A stretch of DNA of 64,000 bases, taken from the NCBI GenBank assembly GCA_958295725.1, contig OY282368.1, positions 2,006,001 through 2,070,000 on the forward strand. Direction: 5' to 3'. Both the position numbers and the translations under genes were made by a program. Below the pieces are notes generated by a model. It saw only the letters and a list, made by a program, of their open reading frames with translations, was not told where the DNA came from and made no database searches. Numbering within the stretch: position 1 is the stretch's first letter; each line of letters begins with the position of its first letter. Below, piece by piece: positions 35,350 through 43,372 of the stretch. The DNA comes from an uncultured Alphaproteobacteria bacterium (GTDB lineage Bacteria; Pseudomonadota; Alphaproteobacteria; UBA2966).

Positions 35350-36933
35350 CTAGGCGAACCACCACCGCTCCGTACACTTGAAGCCGTCCATCGACCAGTT
35401 CGCCGCCATCTGTCCGTGGCCGATCTTGTCGGAGAGACCCATGACGTAGTTGGCGAACATGGGAATGAGCACGCCGCCGTCGTCCCTGACGATCGCCTGC
35501 ATCTCCTCGTACATGCCGCGGCGCTTCTTCTCGTCCAGCTCCGCCCTCGCGGCGAGCAGCAGTTCGTTGAACCTGTCGTGTTTCCAGAAGGTATCGTTCC
35601 AGCTCGCATCCGCCGAGTAGGCGGTCGAGAACATCCAGTCCTCGGTCGGCCGGCCGCCCCAGTACACGGCGCAGTAGGGCTTCTTCATCCAGACGTTGGC
35701 CCAATAGCCGTCGTCGGGCTCGCGGACCACGTTGATGTCGATGCCGGCCTTGGCCGCGTGTTCCTTGTAGAGAACGGCGGCGTCGACCGCGCCGGCGAAG
35801 GCCGCGTCGGCCGCGCTCAGGTCGATCGTAAGGCCCTCCGCGCCCGCCTTCTTGAGGTGGTGCCTGGCCTTGTCCGGGTCGTAGGCGCGCTGCGGCAGGC
35901 CGCTCGCGTGATAGCGGTTGGACAGACCGATCGGATGGTCGTTGCCGAGCGCGCCGTGACCGCGGAGGATCGTCTTGAGAATCGCTTCGCGGTCGATGGC
36001 GTATTTCAGCGCCAGCCGCACGTCGTTGTCGTCGAAGGGCGGCGTGTCGGTCCGCATCGTGAACGTATAGTGCTGGGTGCCGCTGGTCTCGGCGATCTTG
36101 ATGCCCTCGCGGCGCTTCAGCAGGTGCGCGGTCTTGAGATCGACCCGATCCATCGCGTCGATCTCGCCCGTGGTCAGCGCGTTGGTCCGCGCCGCCACGT
36201 CGGCGATGGTAATGACCTCCACTTCGTCGAAATGCCCGTACCCCGTCTTGAAGTAGTTGGGGTTGCGCTTGAACGTGGTGCGCACGCCGGGTTCGTATCT
36301 CTCGAGCACGTAGGCCCCGGTGCCGACGCCGGACTCCCAGTCCACGGCGTCGCCGTTCGCCGGCATGATGGCCACGTGGTAGTCGCTCAGGATGAAGGGG
36401 AAGTCGGCGTTGCCTTCCTTCAGGGCGATGGTCACCGCGTTCTTGCCGTCGGCCTTCAGGTCCACGATGGCGTCGAGCAGAGACTTGGCCGCCGACTTCG
36501 AATCCGCGCCGCGATGGTGGTTGATCGACGCCACGACGTCGTTGGAGTCGAGGGTCTTGCCGTTGTGGAACTCGACGCCCCGGCGCAGATCGAATTTCCA
36601 CGACTTGGCGTCGTCCGAAACGTCGAACCCCTCCGCGAGTTCGGGGATCAGGTCGCCGTTCTGGCCGACCTCCATCAGGTTGTTGCGGGCGGCGGAGCCC
36701 ACGACCTGCATGTAAAGCTGCTCGAAGGTCGCCGGATCGAGCGAGTCCGTGGTCGATCCATGTCCGAGCCCGAGACGGAAGCGGCCTCCCCGCTTCGGCA
36801 TCGCGAAGGCCCGGTCGGCGAGGGTCGTCGCCAGGGCCGTCGTGGCGCCGAGCGCCAACGCGCGTTCCATGAACCCGCGGCGGGTAATGCCTCTTCGAGA
36901 GGCCAGTGTCTTCAGTTCCTGCTCAATGGTCAT
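35350..36933 (-). CDS. ABC transporter substrate-binding protein (family 5), Tat signal
   Basis: 527 residues. The N-terminus holds a twin-arginine signal, TRRGFMERALALGATTALA, so the protein is exported folded. The mature part fits family 5 solute-binding proteins: DSLDPATFEQLYMQV near the start, KSWKFDLRRGVEFHNGKTL and the DVRLALKYAIDREAILK segment. It is first of the four-gene operon and decides the substrate; peptides, nickel chelates and opines are all known ligands for the family. Neighbourhood to the dioxygenase and the AraC-type gene does not settle which. Confidence 0.92.
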   Translation of the reverse strand: MTIEQELKTLASRRGITRRGFMERALALGATTALATTLADRAFAMPKRGGRFRLGLGHGSTTDSLDPATFEQLYMQVVGSAARNNLMEVGQNGDLIPELAEGFDVSDDAKSWKFDLRRGVEFHNGKTLDSNDVVASINHHRGADSKSAAKSLLDAIVDLKADGKNAVTIALKEGNADFPFILSDYHVAIMPANGDAVDWESGVGTGAYVLERYEPGVRTTFKRNPNYFKTGYGHFDEVEVITIADVAARTNALTTGEIDAMDRVDLKTAHLLKRREGIKIAETSGTQHYTFTMRTDTPPFDDNDVRLALKYAIDREAILKTILRGHGALGNDHPIGLSNRYHASGLPQRAYDPDKARHHLKKAGAEGLTIDLSAADAAFAGAVDAAVLYKEHAAKAGIDINVVREPDDGYWANVWMKKPYCAVYWGGRPTEDWMFSTAYSADASWNDTFWKHDRFNELLLAARAELDEKKRRGMYEEMQAIVRDDGGVLIPMFANYVMGLSDKIGHGQMAANWSMDGFKCTERWWFA

Positions 36934-37119
36934 TGCCGTTCTCCCGATGTTTCGCGCGACCGCTCACCGCCGCGCGGGCGGCCTCTTCGGACCGATGCGC
37001 GCACCTGCCGCCGCGCCTCCCACGGTCATAGTAGGAGGTGCTCCGAACGCTGACAAGCCGGCACATGGCCGGGTCGTGCCGCCACGACCGATCCGGGGTG
37101 CGCGAGGCGGGACGCCGGG

Positions 37120-38013
37120 TCAGGCCGCCGTCCGCGTCCCTTCCTCGCGCCAAGCGGCCTCCCATCCCAGGAGAGCGCGCTTGCGGACATGGCCCCAGCG
37201 GTAGCCGGTCACCAAACCCGACTTGTGAATCACGCGATGGCAAGGCACGAGATAGGAGATCGAATTGCGGCCGACGGCCGATCCCACCGCGCGCGAGGCG
37301 GTCGGCTTCCCGATACAGGCGCCCAACGCCTCGTAGGTGGTCACGCGGCCCGGCGGTATCCGCATCAACGCCTCCCAGACCCGAATCTGGAAGTTCGTGC
37401 CCTTGAGGACGAGACGGAGGGGCCGGCTCTCGCCGACGCTGCCGCCGAAGATCTCCGCCGCGACCGGAGCGGTCGCCCGTGGCTCGCACCGAAGCGTGGC
37501 CAGGGACCATTGGGCGCCGAGATCCCGGAGCGTGGCCTCGCGGTCGCTCTCGACGAAGGCCAGGCCGCAGATCCCCCGCCCGGTGAGAAAGATCAGACAC
37601 TCGCCGAACGGCGATGGATGGAACCCGTAACGGATGACCAGACCGGACCCGAACTTCTTGTACTCGCCGGGCGTCATGGCCTCGCAGGACACGAACAGGT
37701 CATGCAAACGTCCCGGACCCGACAGTCCGGCCTCGAAGGCCGCGTCCAGAACGCTGCGCGACTCGTCCAGCGCCTCCCTGGCGTGACCGACAGTGAGGTA
37801 TTGCAGGAACCGCTTGGGCGTGATCCCCGCCCAGCGGCGGAACAGCCGCTGGAAGTGGAACTCGCTCATGTTCACGGCGGCGGCGACATCGGACAGCTCC
37901 GGCTGATCGCGGGCATGGTCTTCGATGTATCGGATGGCCGCGCGAACCCGCTCGTAGTCCCGCGCCGCCTGTTCGGGGGTCTGCCGTTTCGCTTCGGTCA
38001 TCTCGTTTCCCAC
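37120..38013 (-). CDS. AraC-type HTH fused to methylated-DNA--protein-cysteine methyltransferase
   Basis: 297 residues. N-terminal AraC-type helix-turn-helix (LSDVAAAVNMSEFHFQRLFR, ~40-59, then WAGITPKRFLQYL). C-terminal alkyltransferase domain with RIPPGRVTTYEALGACIGKP and the active-site PCHRVIHKSG (Cys ~255). It removes methyl groups from O6-methylguanine by transfer to that cysteine. The N-terminal zinc domain of classical Ada (phosphotriester sensor) is absent, so it cannot sense methylphosphotriesters that way. Start ATG 38013; an ATG four codons in is possible. Confidence 0.92.
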   Translation of the reverse strand: MGNEMTEAKRQTPEQAARDYERVRAAIRYIEDHARDQPELSDVAAAVNMSEFHFQRLFRRWAGITPKRFLQYLTVGHAREALDESRSVLDAAFEAGLSGPGRLHDLFVSCEAMTPGEYKKFGSGLVIRYGFHPSPFGECLIFLTGRGICGLAFVESDREATLRDLGAQWSLATLRCEPRATAPVAAEIFGGSVGESRPLRLVLKGTNFQIRVWEALMRIPPGRVTTYEALGACIGKPTASRAVGSAVGRNSISYLVPCHRVIHKSGLVTGYRWGHVRKRALLGWEAAWREEGTRTAA

Positions 38014-38121
38014 GTCGTTGTCGCGCCTCGTGCAGGAGAATGCGACGGTTCGCGACGCGCGACCACCCGATTCTTGCCGCTCTGCCGGCCCGACCCGTCG
38101 GCCCGGCCCTGTTGCGACGGG

Positions 38122-38640
38122 TCACGACGGCCGCGTTCGCGGTAATTCCCGCCAGCGCGCCAAGGCGTCCCGGAGAGCGTTCGCGAACTCCAGACGCTCC
38201 TCGGCCGTGAGAAACCTTCCCAGGCTGACGCGCCGGCCGTGGCTCGAGAGAACGAGCCGGCTGTCGTGACGGAGGGGCGACTCCAGGGTCACCCGCATCC
38301 AATAAGGGGCGAAACGCCACTCGCGAAGCCGCCCGTTCGGGAACCGCCGGGTCACGATCAGTTCGTTGCCGATCAACGACACTGTTTCCACCAGACGTCC
38401 CGAACGGTAGTTGAGGCGGAACGCCAGATAGAGAAGCGCGACGTCGAGCCCGAAGAACCCGAGTACGGGCCACGCCCCGACCGACAGGAAAACCAGTCCG
38501 GCCGCAAAGCAAAGGACGGAGACCACGGCCATCAGCAGCCAGAACCCCAGGGGACTCAGCGACCGATGGGGCCGCAGCTCGGCGTCGAACACCGGTCTCC
38601 GACGATCCGGATGGCGGGTCGCGCGCGGGGGCAGGTGCAT
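38122..38640 (-). CDS. DUF2244 membrane protein
   Basis: 172 residues. Two hydrophobic segments (LGFWLLMAVVSVLCFAAGLV and AWPVLGFFGLDVALLYLAF) are followed by a cytosolic beta-rich part (ELIVTRRFPNGRLREWRFAP) ending in FLTAEERLEFANALRDAL. This matches the DUF2244 family, common in Alphaproteobacteria and found next to nth. Function unknown. Confidence 0.85.
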   Translation of the reverse strand: MHLPPRATRHPDRRRPVFDAELRPHRSLSPLGFWLLMAVVSVLCFAAGLVFLSVGAWPVLGFFGLDVALLYLAFRLNYRSGRLVETVSLIGNELIVTRRFPNGRLREWRFAPYWMRVTLESPLRHDSRLVLSSHGRRVSLGRFLTAEERLEFANALRDALARWRELPRTRPS

Positions 38641-38761
38641 ATCCGGATGTTAGATGGGCGCGGCGCGGCCGGCAAACCCCTCGGTCCCCCTCCCCCGCGC
38701 CCCTCGTCGAACGGGCGCGACCCTTTGCCGGCGCCGGTCCGACCCGATATACGATGGCGCC

Positions 38762-39397
38762 ATGAAACACGCCCATGTCGACAAGATGTTCGAGCGGTTG
38801 TCGGCGGAGAACCCGGCACCCAGAACCGAGCTCGACGCCACCTCCCCCTACACGCTGCTGGTCGCCGTGGTGCTCTCGGCCCAGGCCACGGACGTCGGCG
38901 TCAACAAGGCCACTCCGGCGCTGTTCGCCGCGGCCGACACGCCGGAGAAGATGATCGAGCTGGGGGAGGCCGGGGTCAGGCGTCACATTCGCTCCATCGG
39001 CCTGTACCAGGCGAAGGCCAGGAATATCGTCGCCCTCAGCAAGATGTTGATCGAGGAACACGGCGGCGAGGTCCCCGACGACCGGGAGGCTCTGGAAAGG
39101 CTTCCCGGCGTCGGGCGCAAGACGGCGAACGTGGTTCTCAACAACGTCTACAATCGGCCGACGATCGCGGTGGACACCCACGTGTTCCGGGTCGCGAACC
39201 GGACCGGCCTCGCGCCGGGGAAGACGCCGCTCGCCGTCGAGAAGAACCTCGAGAACGCCGTTCCCGAGATCTGGAAGCCGCACGCGCACCACTGGCTCAT
39301 CCTGCACGGGCGTTACGTCTGCAAGGCGCGAAACCCCGGTTGTCCGGCCTGCGCCATCGCCGATCTGTGCGCCTACGAGGCCAAGGGCGCCCCCTGA
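38762..39397 (+). CDS. nth: Endonuclease III
   Basis: 211 residues. The helix-hairpin-helix LPGVGRKTANVVLNNVY includes the catalytic Lys (LPGVGRKTA), the catalytic Asp lies in AVDTHVFRVANRTGL, and the 4Fe-4S cysteines are in HGRYVCKARNPGCPACAIAD and LCAYEAKG. It excises oxidised pyrimidines and cuts the abasic site. ATG 38762 gives the family N-terminus (MKHAHVDKMFERLSAENP). It is divergent from the DUF2244 gene. Confidence 0.96.
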   Translation: MKHAHVDKMFERLSAENPAPRTELDATSPYTLLVAVVLSAQATDVGVNKATPALFAAADTPEKMIELGEAGVRRHIRSIGLYQAKARNIVALSKMLIEEHGGEVPDDREALERLPGVGRKTANVVLNNVYNRPTIAVDTHVFRVANRTGLAPGKTPLAVEKNLENAVPEIWKPHAHHWLILHGRYVCKARNPGCPACAIADLCAYEAKGAP

Positions 39398-39499
39398 ACG
39401 CGCCGGGTTCGCGCCGCGACGGCCCGGACGTCCCGGCCGATCGAGGATATCGCCCCGCTACCGTCGACCATGCGCGGCGGGCTTTCCCCGGCCCGGCGC

Positions 39500-40186
39500 T
39501 CAAACCGCCTCGCCCCCACCCGTGCGCGGCAACCGGAACATGTGCGCCATGGCCGCGATGCCGATGACGGGCGCGAACAGATTCACGACCGGTACGGTGA
39601 ACAGAAAGGCAATGACGACTCCGGCCAGGAACAGACGCCGCCTGTCGGCCTTGCGAAGCGTCTCGACCTCGCCGGCGTCCAACCGCCCCAGCGCGACGAG
39701 CTCGTAGTATTCGCGGCTCAACAGATAACCGTTGAGGCAATAGAAGATCGCGACAGCCAACGGCGGAAACCAGAACGCGACCACATAGAAGGGAAGCGCC
39801 AGCAGGTTGAGCATCGCGGCCGCGCCGGCGAATCGCAGCGATACCGCGGTCGCCGTCGACAGGGGTACCGGCCGCGCCGGGGGATTGTCCGGGTAGTGAC
39901 GCTCCTCCACCGCCGCCACGATCTCGTCGAGAAACAGACCGGCGAAAAAGGAAGCCACGGCCGGAAACAACAGCCAGGTCACCACGACCACGGCGATGCC
40001 GCCCAGGACATCGACGACCCACTCGACCGGCCGGAACGCGAAAAGATCCGTCCCCGCGAGGAAGAACCAGACTGCCGTCGCGAGGCCGACGAGCACCGCG
40101 GTCGCCAACGCCAGCGAGCGCAGCAGAACCCGACGGAAGGCGGGATCCGGAAGCTGGCGTATGGCGAGCGCGAAGGATCTGATCAC
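39500..40186 (-). CDS. EI24 / CysZ-like membrane protein
   Basis: 228 residues with four to five hydrophobic segments, e.g. SLALATAVLVGLATAVWFFL, GGIAVVVVTWLLFPAVASF and LAGVVIAFLFTVPVVNLFAP, separated by DEIVAAVEERHYPDNPPA as in EI24/CysZ proteins. CysZ itself helps sulfate import; for the alphaproteobacterial members the role is not shown. GTG 40186 (VIRSFALAIRQLPDPAFRR) matches the usual start better than the longer open frame. Confidence 0.85.
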   Translation of the reverse strand: MIRSFALAIRQLPDPAFRRVLLRSLALATAVLVGLATAVWFFLAGTDLFAFRPVEWVVDVLGGIAVVVVTWLLFPAVASFFAGLFLDEIVAAVEERHYPDNPPARPVPLSTATAVSLRFAGAAAMLNLLALPFYVVAFWFPPLAVAIFYCLNGYLLSREYYELVALGRLDAGEVETLRKADRRRLFLAGVVIAFLFTVPVVNLFAPVIGIAAMAHMFRLPRTGGGEAV

Positions 40187-40341
40187 GGGAAACCGTCGTT
40201 CTGCCGGTCGGCCCCGTGTACCGCCTCGCGCCGATCGCGACAAGGCCGCGCGCCGACGCGCCCCGATGGACGGTCGCGCGTCCTGTTCCCGCAAGTCGCG
40301 CGGTGATAGGTTGCGGGCCGATCCGGCGAGGATGGCGGGCG

Positions 40342-41343
40342 ATGAGCGACGGACCCCTCGATGTCGTGGGCATAGGAAACGCGATCGTCGACGTGTTGTC
40401 GCACGCCGACGACGAATTCCTGGTTCGCGAAGGGCTCGTCAAGGGCGGCATGACCCTGATCGATGCCGCTCGCGCGGAAGCCCTGTACGAATCCATGGGG
40501 CCGACCGTCGAGGTGTCGGGCGGTTCGGCCGCGAATACCATCGCCGGGCTGGCGAACTTCGGCGGACGGCCCGGCTTCGTGGGGCGAGTCCGCGACGACC
40601 GGCTGGGCGCCGTGTTCGCCCACGATCTGCGAGCGCTGGGCGTCGAGTTCGACGTCGCCCCGGCGACGGAGGGACCGCCCACCGGACGCTGCCTGATCCT
40701 GGTCACTCCCGACGCCCAGAGAACGCTGAACGCCTGCCTGGGCGCGGGAGCCGATCTCGGTCCCGACGACGTCGACGAGGCCCGGATCGCGCGCGCGCGG
40801 ATCACGTTCCTGGAGGGATACCTGTGGGACCTTCCCGCCGCGAAGGAGGCGTTCCGAAAGGCGACGGCGGTCGCGCACGCGCACGGGCGGAAGATCGCGT
40901 TTTCCCTGTCCGATACGTTTTGCGTCGATCGCTGGCGAGAGGAGTTCGTCCATCTGGCGGAGCACGAGATCGACGTGCTGTTCGCCAACGAGGAGGAGAT
41001 CAAGTCCCTCTATCGGACGAATTCCTTCGACGACGCCGTGCGCCGCGCCCGGGAACGCCGCGGGATCGCGGCGCTGACGCGCTCGGAAAAGGGATCGGTC
41101 GTCGTTTCCGGCGACGAGGTCCACGTCGTCGACCCGGAGCCCGTCGCGTCCGTCGTCGACACGACCGGCGCCGGGGACCTCTACGCGGCCGGCTTCCTGT
41201 TCGGGCTCTCGCGGGGCCGGGACCTGCCCGTCTGCGGCCGGCTCGGTTCGATCGCCGCGGGTGAAGCGATCGGGCACATGGGCGCGCGCCCCGAGACCTC
41301 GCTCGCCGAGCTGGCCAGACGCGGGCTGGGCGGGATCGCATGA
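40342..41343 (+). CDS. PfkB family sugar/adenosine kinase
   Basis: 333 residues. PfkB signature 1 region VSGGSAANTIAGLANFGG (~54-71) and signature 2 VVDTTGAGDLYAAGFLFGL (~272-290), with the catalytic Asp in TGAGD. The length, GNAIVDVLSHAD opening and LFANEEEIKSL fit the bacterial adenosine-kinase-like group, which phosphorylates adenosine or a related nucleoside; ribokinase-type substrates remain possible. ATG 40342 has a gaggatggcggg upstream purine run. Confidence 0.88.
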   Translation: MSDGPLDVVGIGNAIVDVLSHADDEFLVREGLVKGGMTLIDAARAEALYESMGPTVEVSGGSAANTIAGLANFGGRPGFVGRVRDDRLGAVFAHDLRALGVEFDVAPATEGPPTGRCLILVTPDAQRTLNACLGAGADLGPDDVDEARIARARITFLEGYLWDLPAAKEAFRKATAVAHAHGRKIAFSLSDTFCVDRWREEFVHLAEHEIDVLFANEEEIKSLYRTNSFDDAVRRARERRGIAALTRSEKGSVVVSGDEVHVVDPEPVASVVDTTGAGDLYAAGFLFGLSRGRDLPVCGRLGSIAAGEAIGHMGARPETSLAELARRGLGGIA

Positions 41344-41392
41344 CCGACCGCCGGGACCGGGACCGGGCGTCCGTGCCCGCCGCGCCGGGAAA

Positions 41393-42091
41393 TCAGGCCC
41401 CGGGCTTCGGAACGGGCGCTGACCGGGCGTAACCGTCGAACAGATCGAGAAGCCGCTCGCACCAGTCGCGGATCGGGTCCGTCGGCTCGATCACGTCGTA
41501 CCGACCGACGAAACGCGCGAACAGGAACGTGCCGAACACGATGTAGTCGGCATACGCCGGCGCCTCCCCGCAGAGGTAAGGCTGGGCGCGAAGGGTCGCC
41601 CGCAGGGGTTCCAGGCTCTCGCGCCACGGTCCGAGTTTCCCCTCCCTGCCCCGCCGATACGCCTCGATCTCGCCGAACCGCTTCTCGCGGTCTTCCCGCC
41701 ACCAGTCCCGATCCGCCGGATCCACGGTCCGGAAGGCGTCCCAGAGAACGATGTCGATCAGTCCCGGGCTCTGGATCCGCTGGGCCCAGGCGTTGATGAA
41801 CAGGGCTTCGGCGCGGGCCGTGTCGCCGCCGAACAGGGCCGGACGATCCGGATAGGCGTCTTCGAGGTAACACGCGATGTCCCACGAGTCGTTCACCCGG
41901 CGGGCGCCATCGACCAGCACCGGAATCCGCTCCTGGTCGCTGAAGGCGATGGGAGAGCGATCGCGGAAAGACACGGGAACCCGCTCGAAGTCGTCGAAAC
42001 CCTTGTGTTTGAGAGCCAGCAGCGTGCGCCAGCAAAACGGGCTGAATCGCACGTCGCCGATGCCGTCGAGCTCATATACCGTGATCGTCAT
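41393..42091 (-). CDS. Glutathione S-transferase family protein (LigE-like)
   Basis: 232 residues. N-terminal thioredoxin-like domain with FSPFCWRTLLALKHKG (Ser/Cys in the active-site position), cis-Pro in QERIPVLVDG and the glutathione-binding NDSWDIACYLEDAYPDRP; C-terminal helical domain with EAPAYADYIVFGTFLFARF. This combination resembles the beta-etherase-type GSTs of Alphaproteobacteria. Substrate unknown. It borders the CRISPR locus. Confidence 0.88.
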   Translation of the reverse strand: MTITVYELDGIGDVRFSPFCWRTLLALKHKGFDDFERVPVSFRDRSPIAFSDQERIPVLVDGARRVNDSWDIACYLEDAYPDRPALFGGDTARAEALFINAWAQRIQSPGLIDIVLWDAFRTVDPADRDWWREDREKRFGEIEAYRRGREGKLGPWRESLEPLRATLRAQPYLCGEAPAYADYIVFGTFLFARFVGRYDVIEPTDPIRDWCERLLDLFDGYARSAPVPKPGA

Positions 42092-42385
42092 CGGCCCCTC
42101 CCCGTCCGCCCGCGATCGTGGATCCGGTTATCGTTGCCCGGGATCAGTATAGCGGGGTTCCGCGTCTCACATCTGTCTGAACGAGGTCACACCCGCGACA
42201 ACGGTTCGCCACCGACGGCGAAGACGGGAACGGGAGAAAAAGAGGGTCCGGCCGCCGCGGGGAGAGGGACAGCCTGATATCGAACGGCGACCGGACGCCA
42301 GAGAGGCCCAATGGGTGGAAATCTACGAGGACAATGCGACTGGAACCTGACGGAACAGGGGCGATATTGGGGCATGTCGAACCGT
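42092..42385. other. Non-coding stretch between GST gene and HNH gene
   Basis: 294 bp with no family-like reading frame. It includes the GST promoter side and the sequence after the HNH stop codon, a plausible left boundary of the inserted CRISPR locus. I see no direct repeats here that match the other boundary. Confidence 0.4.
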
Positions 42386-42967
42386 TCAGACGTCCCGGGA
42401 GGCGACTTCCCCGGAACGGCGGCGCACCGGCCTTCGCGGTTTCCGCAGCCGCGCGCCGTCGTGCTTCCCGTATTCGGCCTCGATATAGGCGGGCGGCGGC
42501 CGCGACAGGCGGAAACGGCCGTTCTCGATCCTGGCGAGTCCGCGGTCGATCATCCGGTGCAGGTCGGCGCGGAGGAGGACGCCTTCGTCGTCGATGCGCC
42601 AGGGGCGCAGGTGCGCCGCGTCCAGCAGTTCCGCTATGTCGCAGCCGGTCACCGCGCACCGGCCGCCATAGGCACGCATGAGGCGGTCGCGAAACCGCCG
42701 CTGGTCCGGCCGTTCGGCGGCCTCCCGCGTCGGGCCGTCGGGGCGGTAGGCGAAAACGGTCTCGTCGTCCGCCCAGAAGCGGAACGGGTCCAGCTTCTCG
42801 ACGCCTTCGAGCTCGATCCAGCCGTTCCCGCCATCGACGATCCGGCCCCGCCCGACGACGAGATGATCGGCGTCGGCGAAACGGGCCGGTCCCGCCGGCG
42901 GCGGTTTCCCGGGATCGGCGAGGCGCTGGCGTCGCGCCAGCGGGTCGTTCGAGATCAACAGGATCAC
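42386..42967 (-). CDS. HNH endonuclease directly downstream of the CRISPR array
   Basis: 193 residues. The C-terminal half is an HNH nuclease: RCAVTGCDIAELLDAAHLRP (Cys104, Cys109, His119) followed by GVLLRADLHRMIDRGLARIE (His137), the DAAH...LLRADLH pattern of restriction-type HNH enzymes. The N-terminal ~95 residues (YRPDGPTREAAERPDQRRFR before it) match nothing I know. GTG 42967 is preceded by aaggggggag. The gene lies 46 bp beyond the last CRISPR repeat, same strand as all cas genes, so it can be read from the same transcript. HNH domains fused to DinG or to Cas8/Cas5 are reported in rare type IV and type I systems; here it is a separate gene. Role in interference is inference. Confidence 0.88.
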   Translation of the reverse strand: MILLISNDPLARRQRLADPGKPPPAGPARFADADHLVVGRGRIVDGGNGWIELEGVEKLDPFRFWADDETVFAYRPDGPTREAAERPDQRRFRDRLMRAYGGRCAVTGCDIAELLDAAHLRPWRIDDEGVLLRADLHRMIDRGLARIENGRFRLSRPPPAYIEAEYGKHDGARLRKPRRPVRRRSGEVASRDV

Positions 42968-43013
42968 GGCTCCCCCCTTCGACGAATCGGCCGGGCTTCT
43001 CGACTTTACGTCC

Positions 43014-43313
43014 GAACTCTTCCACCCCCGATTCCGAGGCGGCCACGGCCAGGATCAGGCGGACGATCGCATCGGTATACCTGTCGTCCACCCCCAATTC
43101 CGGGGCGGCCACGGCCTGGAATGTGTTCCGGCTCCGGCCTCTCGGCCTGTCGTCCGCCCCCGATTCCGGGGCGGCCACGGCTACCCACATTTCGGCCGTG
43201 GTCTCCATGTGCCTGTCGTCCGCCCCCGATTCCGGGGCGGCCACGGCCACCGACGCGGCGAGCGTCGCGGTTCCCCCCCTGTCGTCCGCCCCCGATTCCG
43301 GGGCGGCCACGGC
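43014..43313 (-). CRISPR. CRISPR array, five 36-bp repeats and four 30-bp spacers
   Basis: Repeats at 43014-43049, 43080-43115, 43146-43181, 43212-43247 and 43278-43313; spacers at 43050-43079, 43116-43145, 43182-43211 and 43248-43277, all 30 bp and all different. On the minus strand the repeat holds the stem CCGCCCC / GGGGCGG around a seven-base loop and ends in the 8-nt ACGACAGG, the length of a Cas6e-type 5' handle. The three repeats nearest the cas genes are identical; the fourth has two to three changes and the one beside the HNH gene is heavily degenerate. That places the leader on the right and makes transcription run on the minus strand, like the cas operon. Confidence 0.95.
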
Positions 43314-43372
43314 CCGAGACGATACGAACCCGTTGTCTCGACACGACAATATACCGTTCCGGCCCTCCGGAT
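43314..43372 (-). promoter_or_regulatory. Probable CRISPR leader
   Basis: 59 bp between the last codon of csf4 and the first intact repeat, with an AT-richer core (acacgacaatataccgttcc). Its side is set by the repeat degeneracy gradient. It is too short to be sure it carries its own promoter; the array may be transcribed with the cas operon. Confidence 0.5.

Noticed and set aside
33483..35381. 632-residue plus-strand frame opposite the ABC permeases
   Set aside because: Asp/Gln/His-rich composition typical of antisense to membrane-protein genes; the minus strand has the real motifs.
43014..43313. Plus-strand transcription of the array
   Set aside because: The degenerate repeats lie at the left end, so the leader is on the right and transcription runs on the minus strand.
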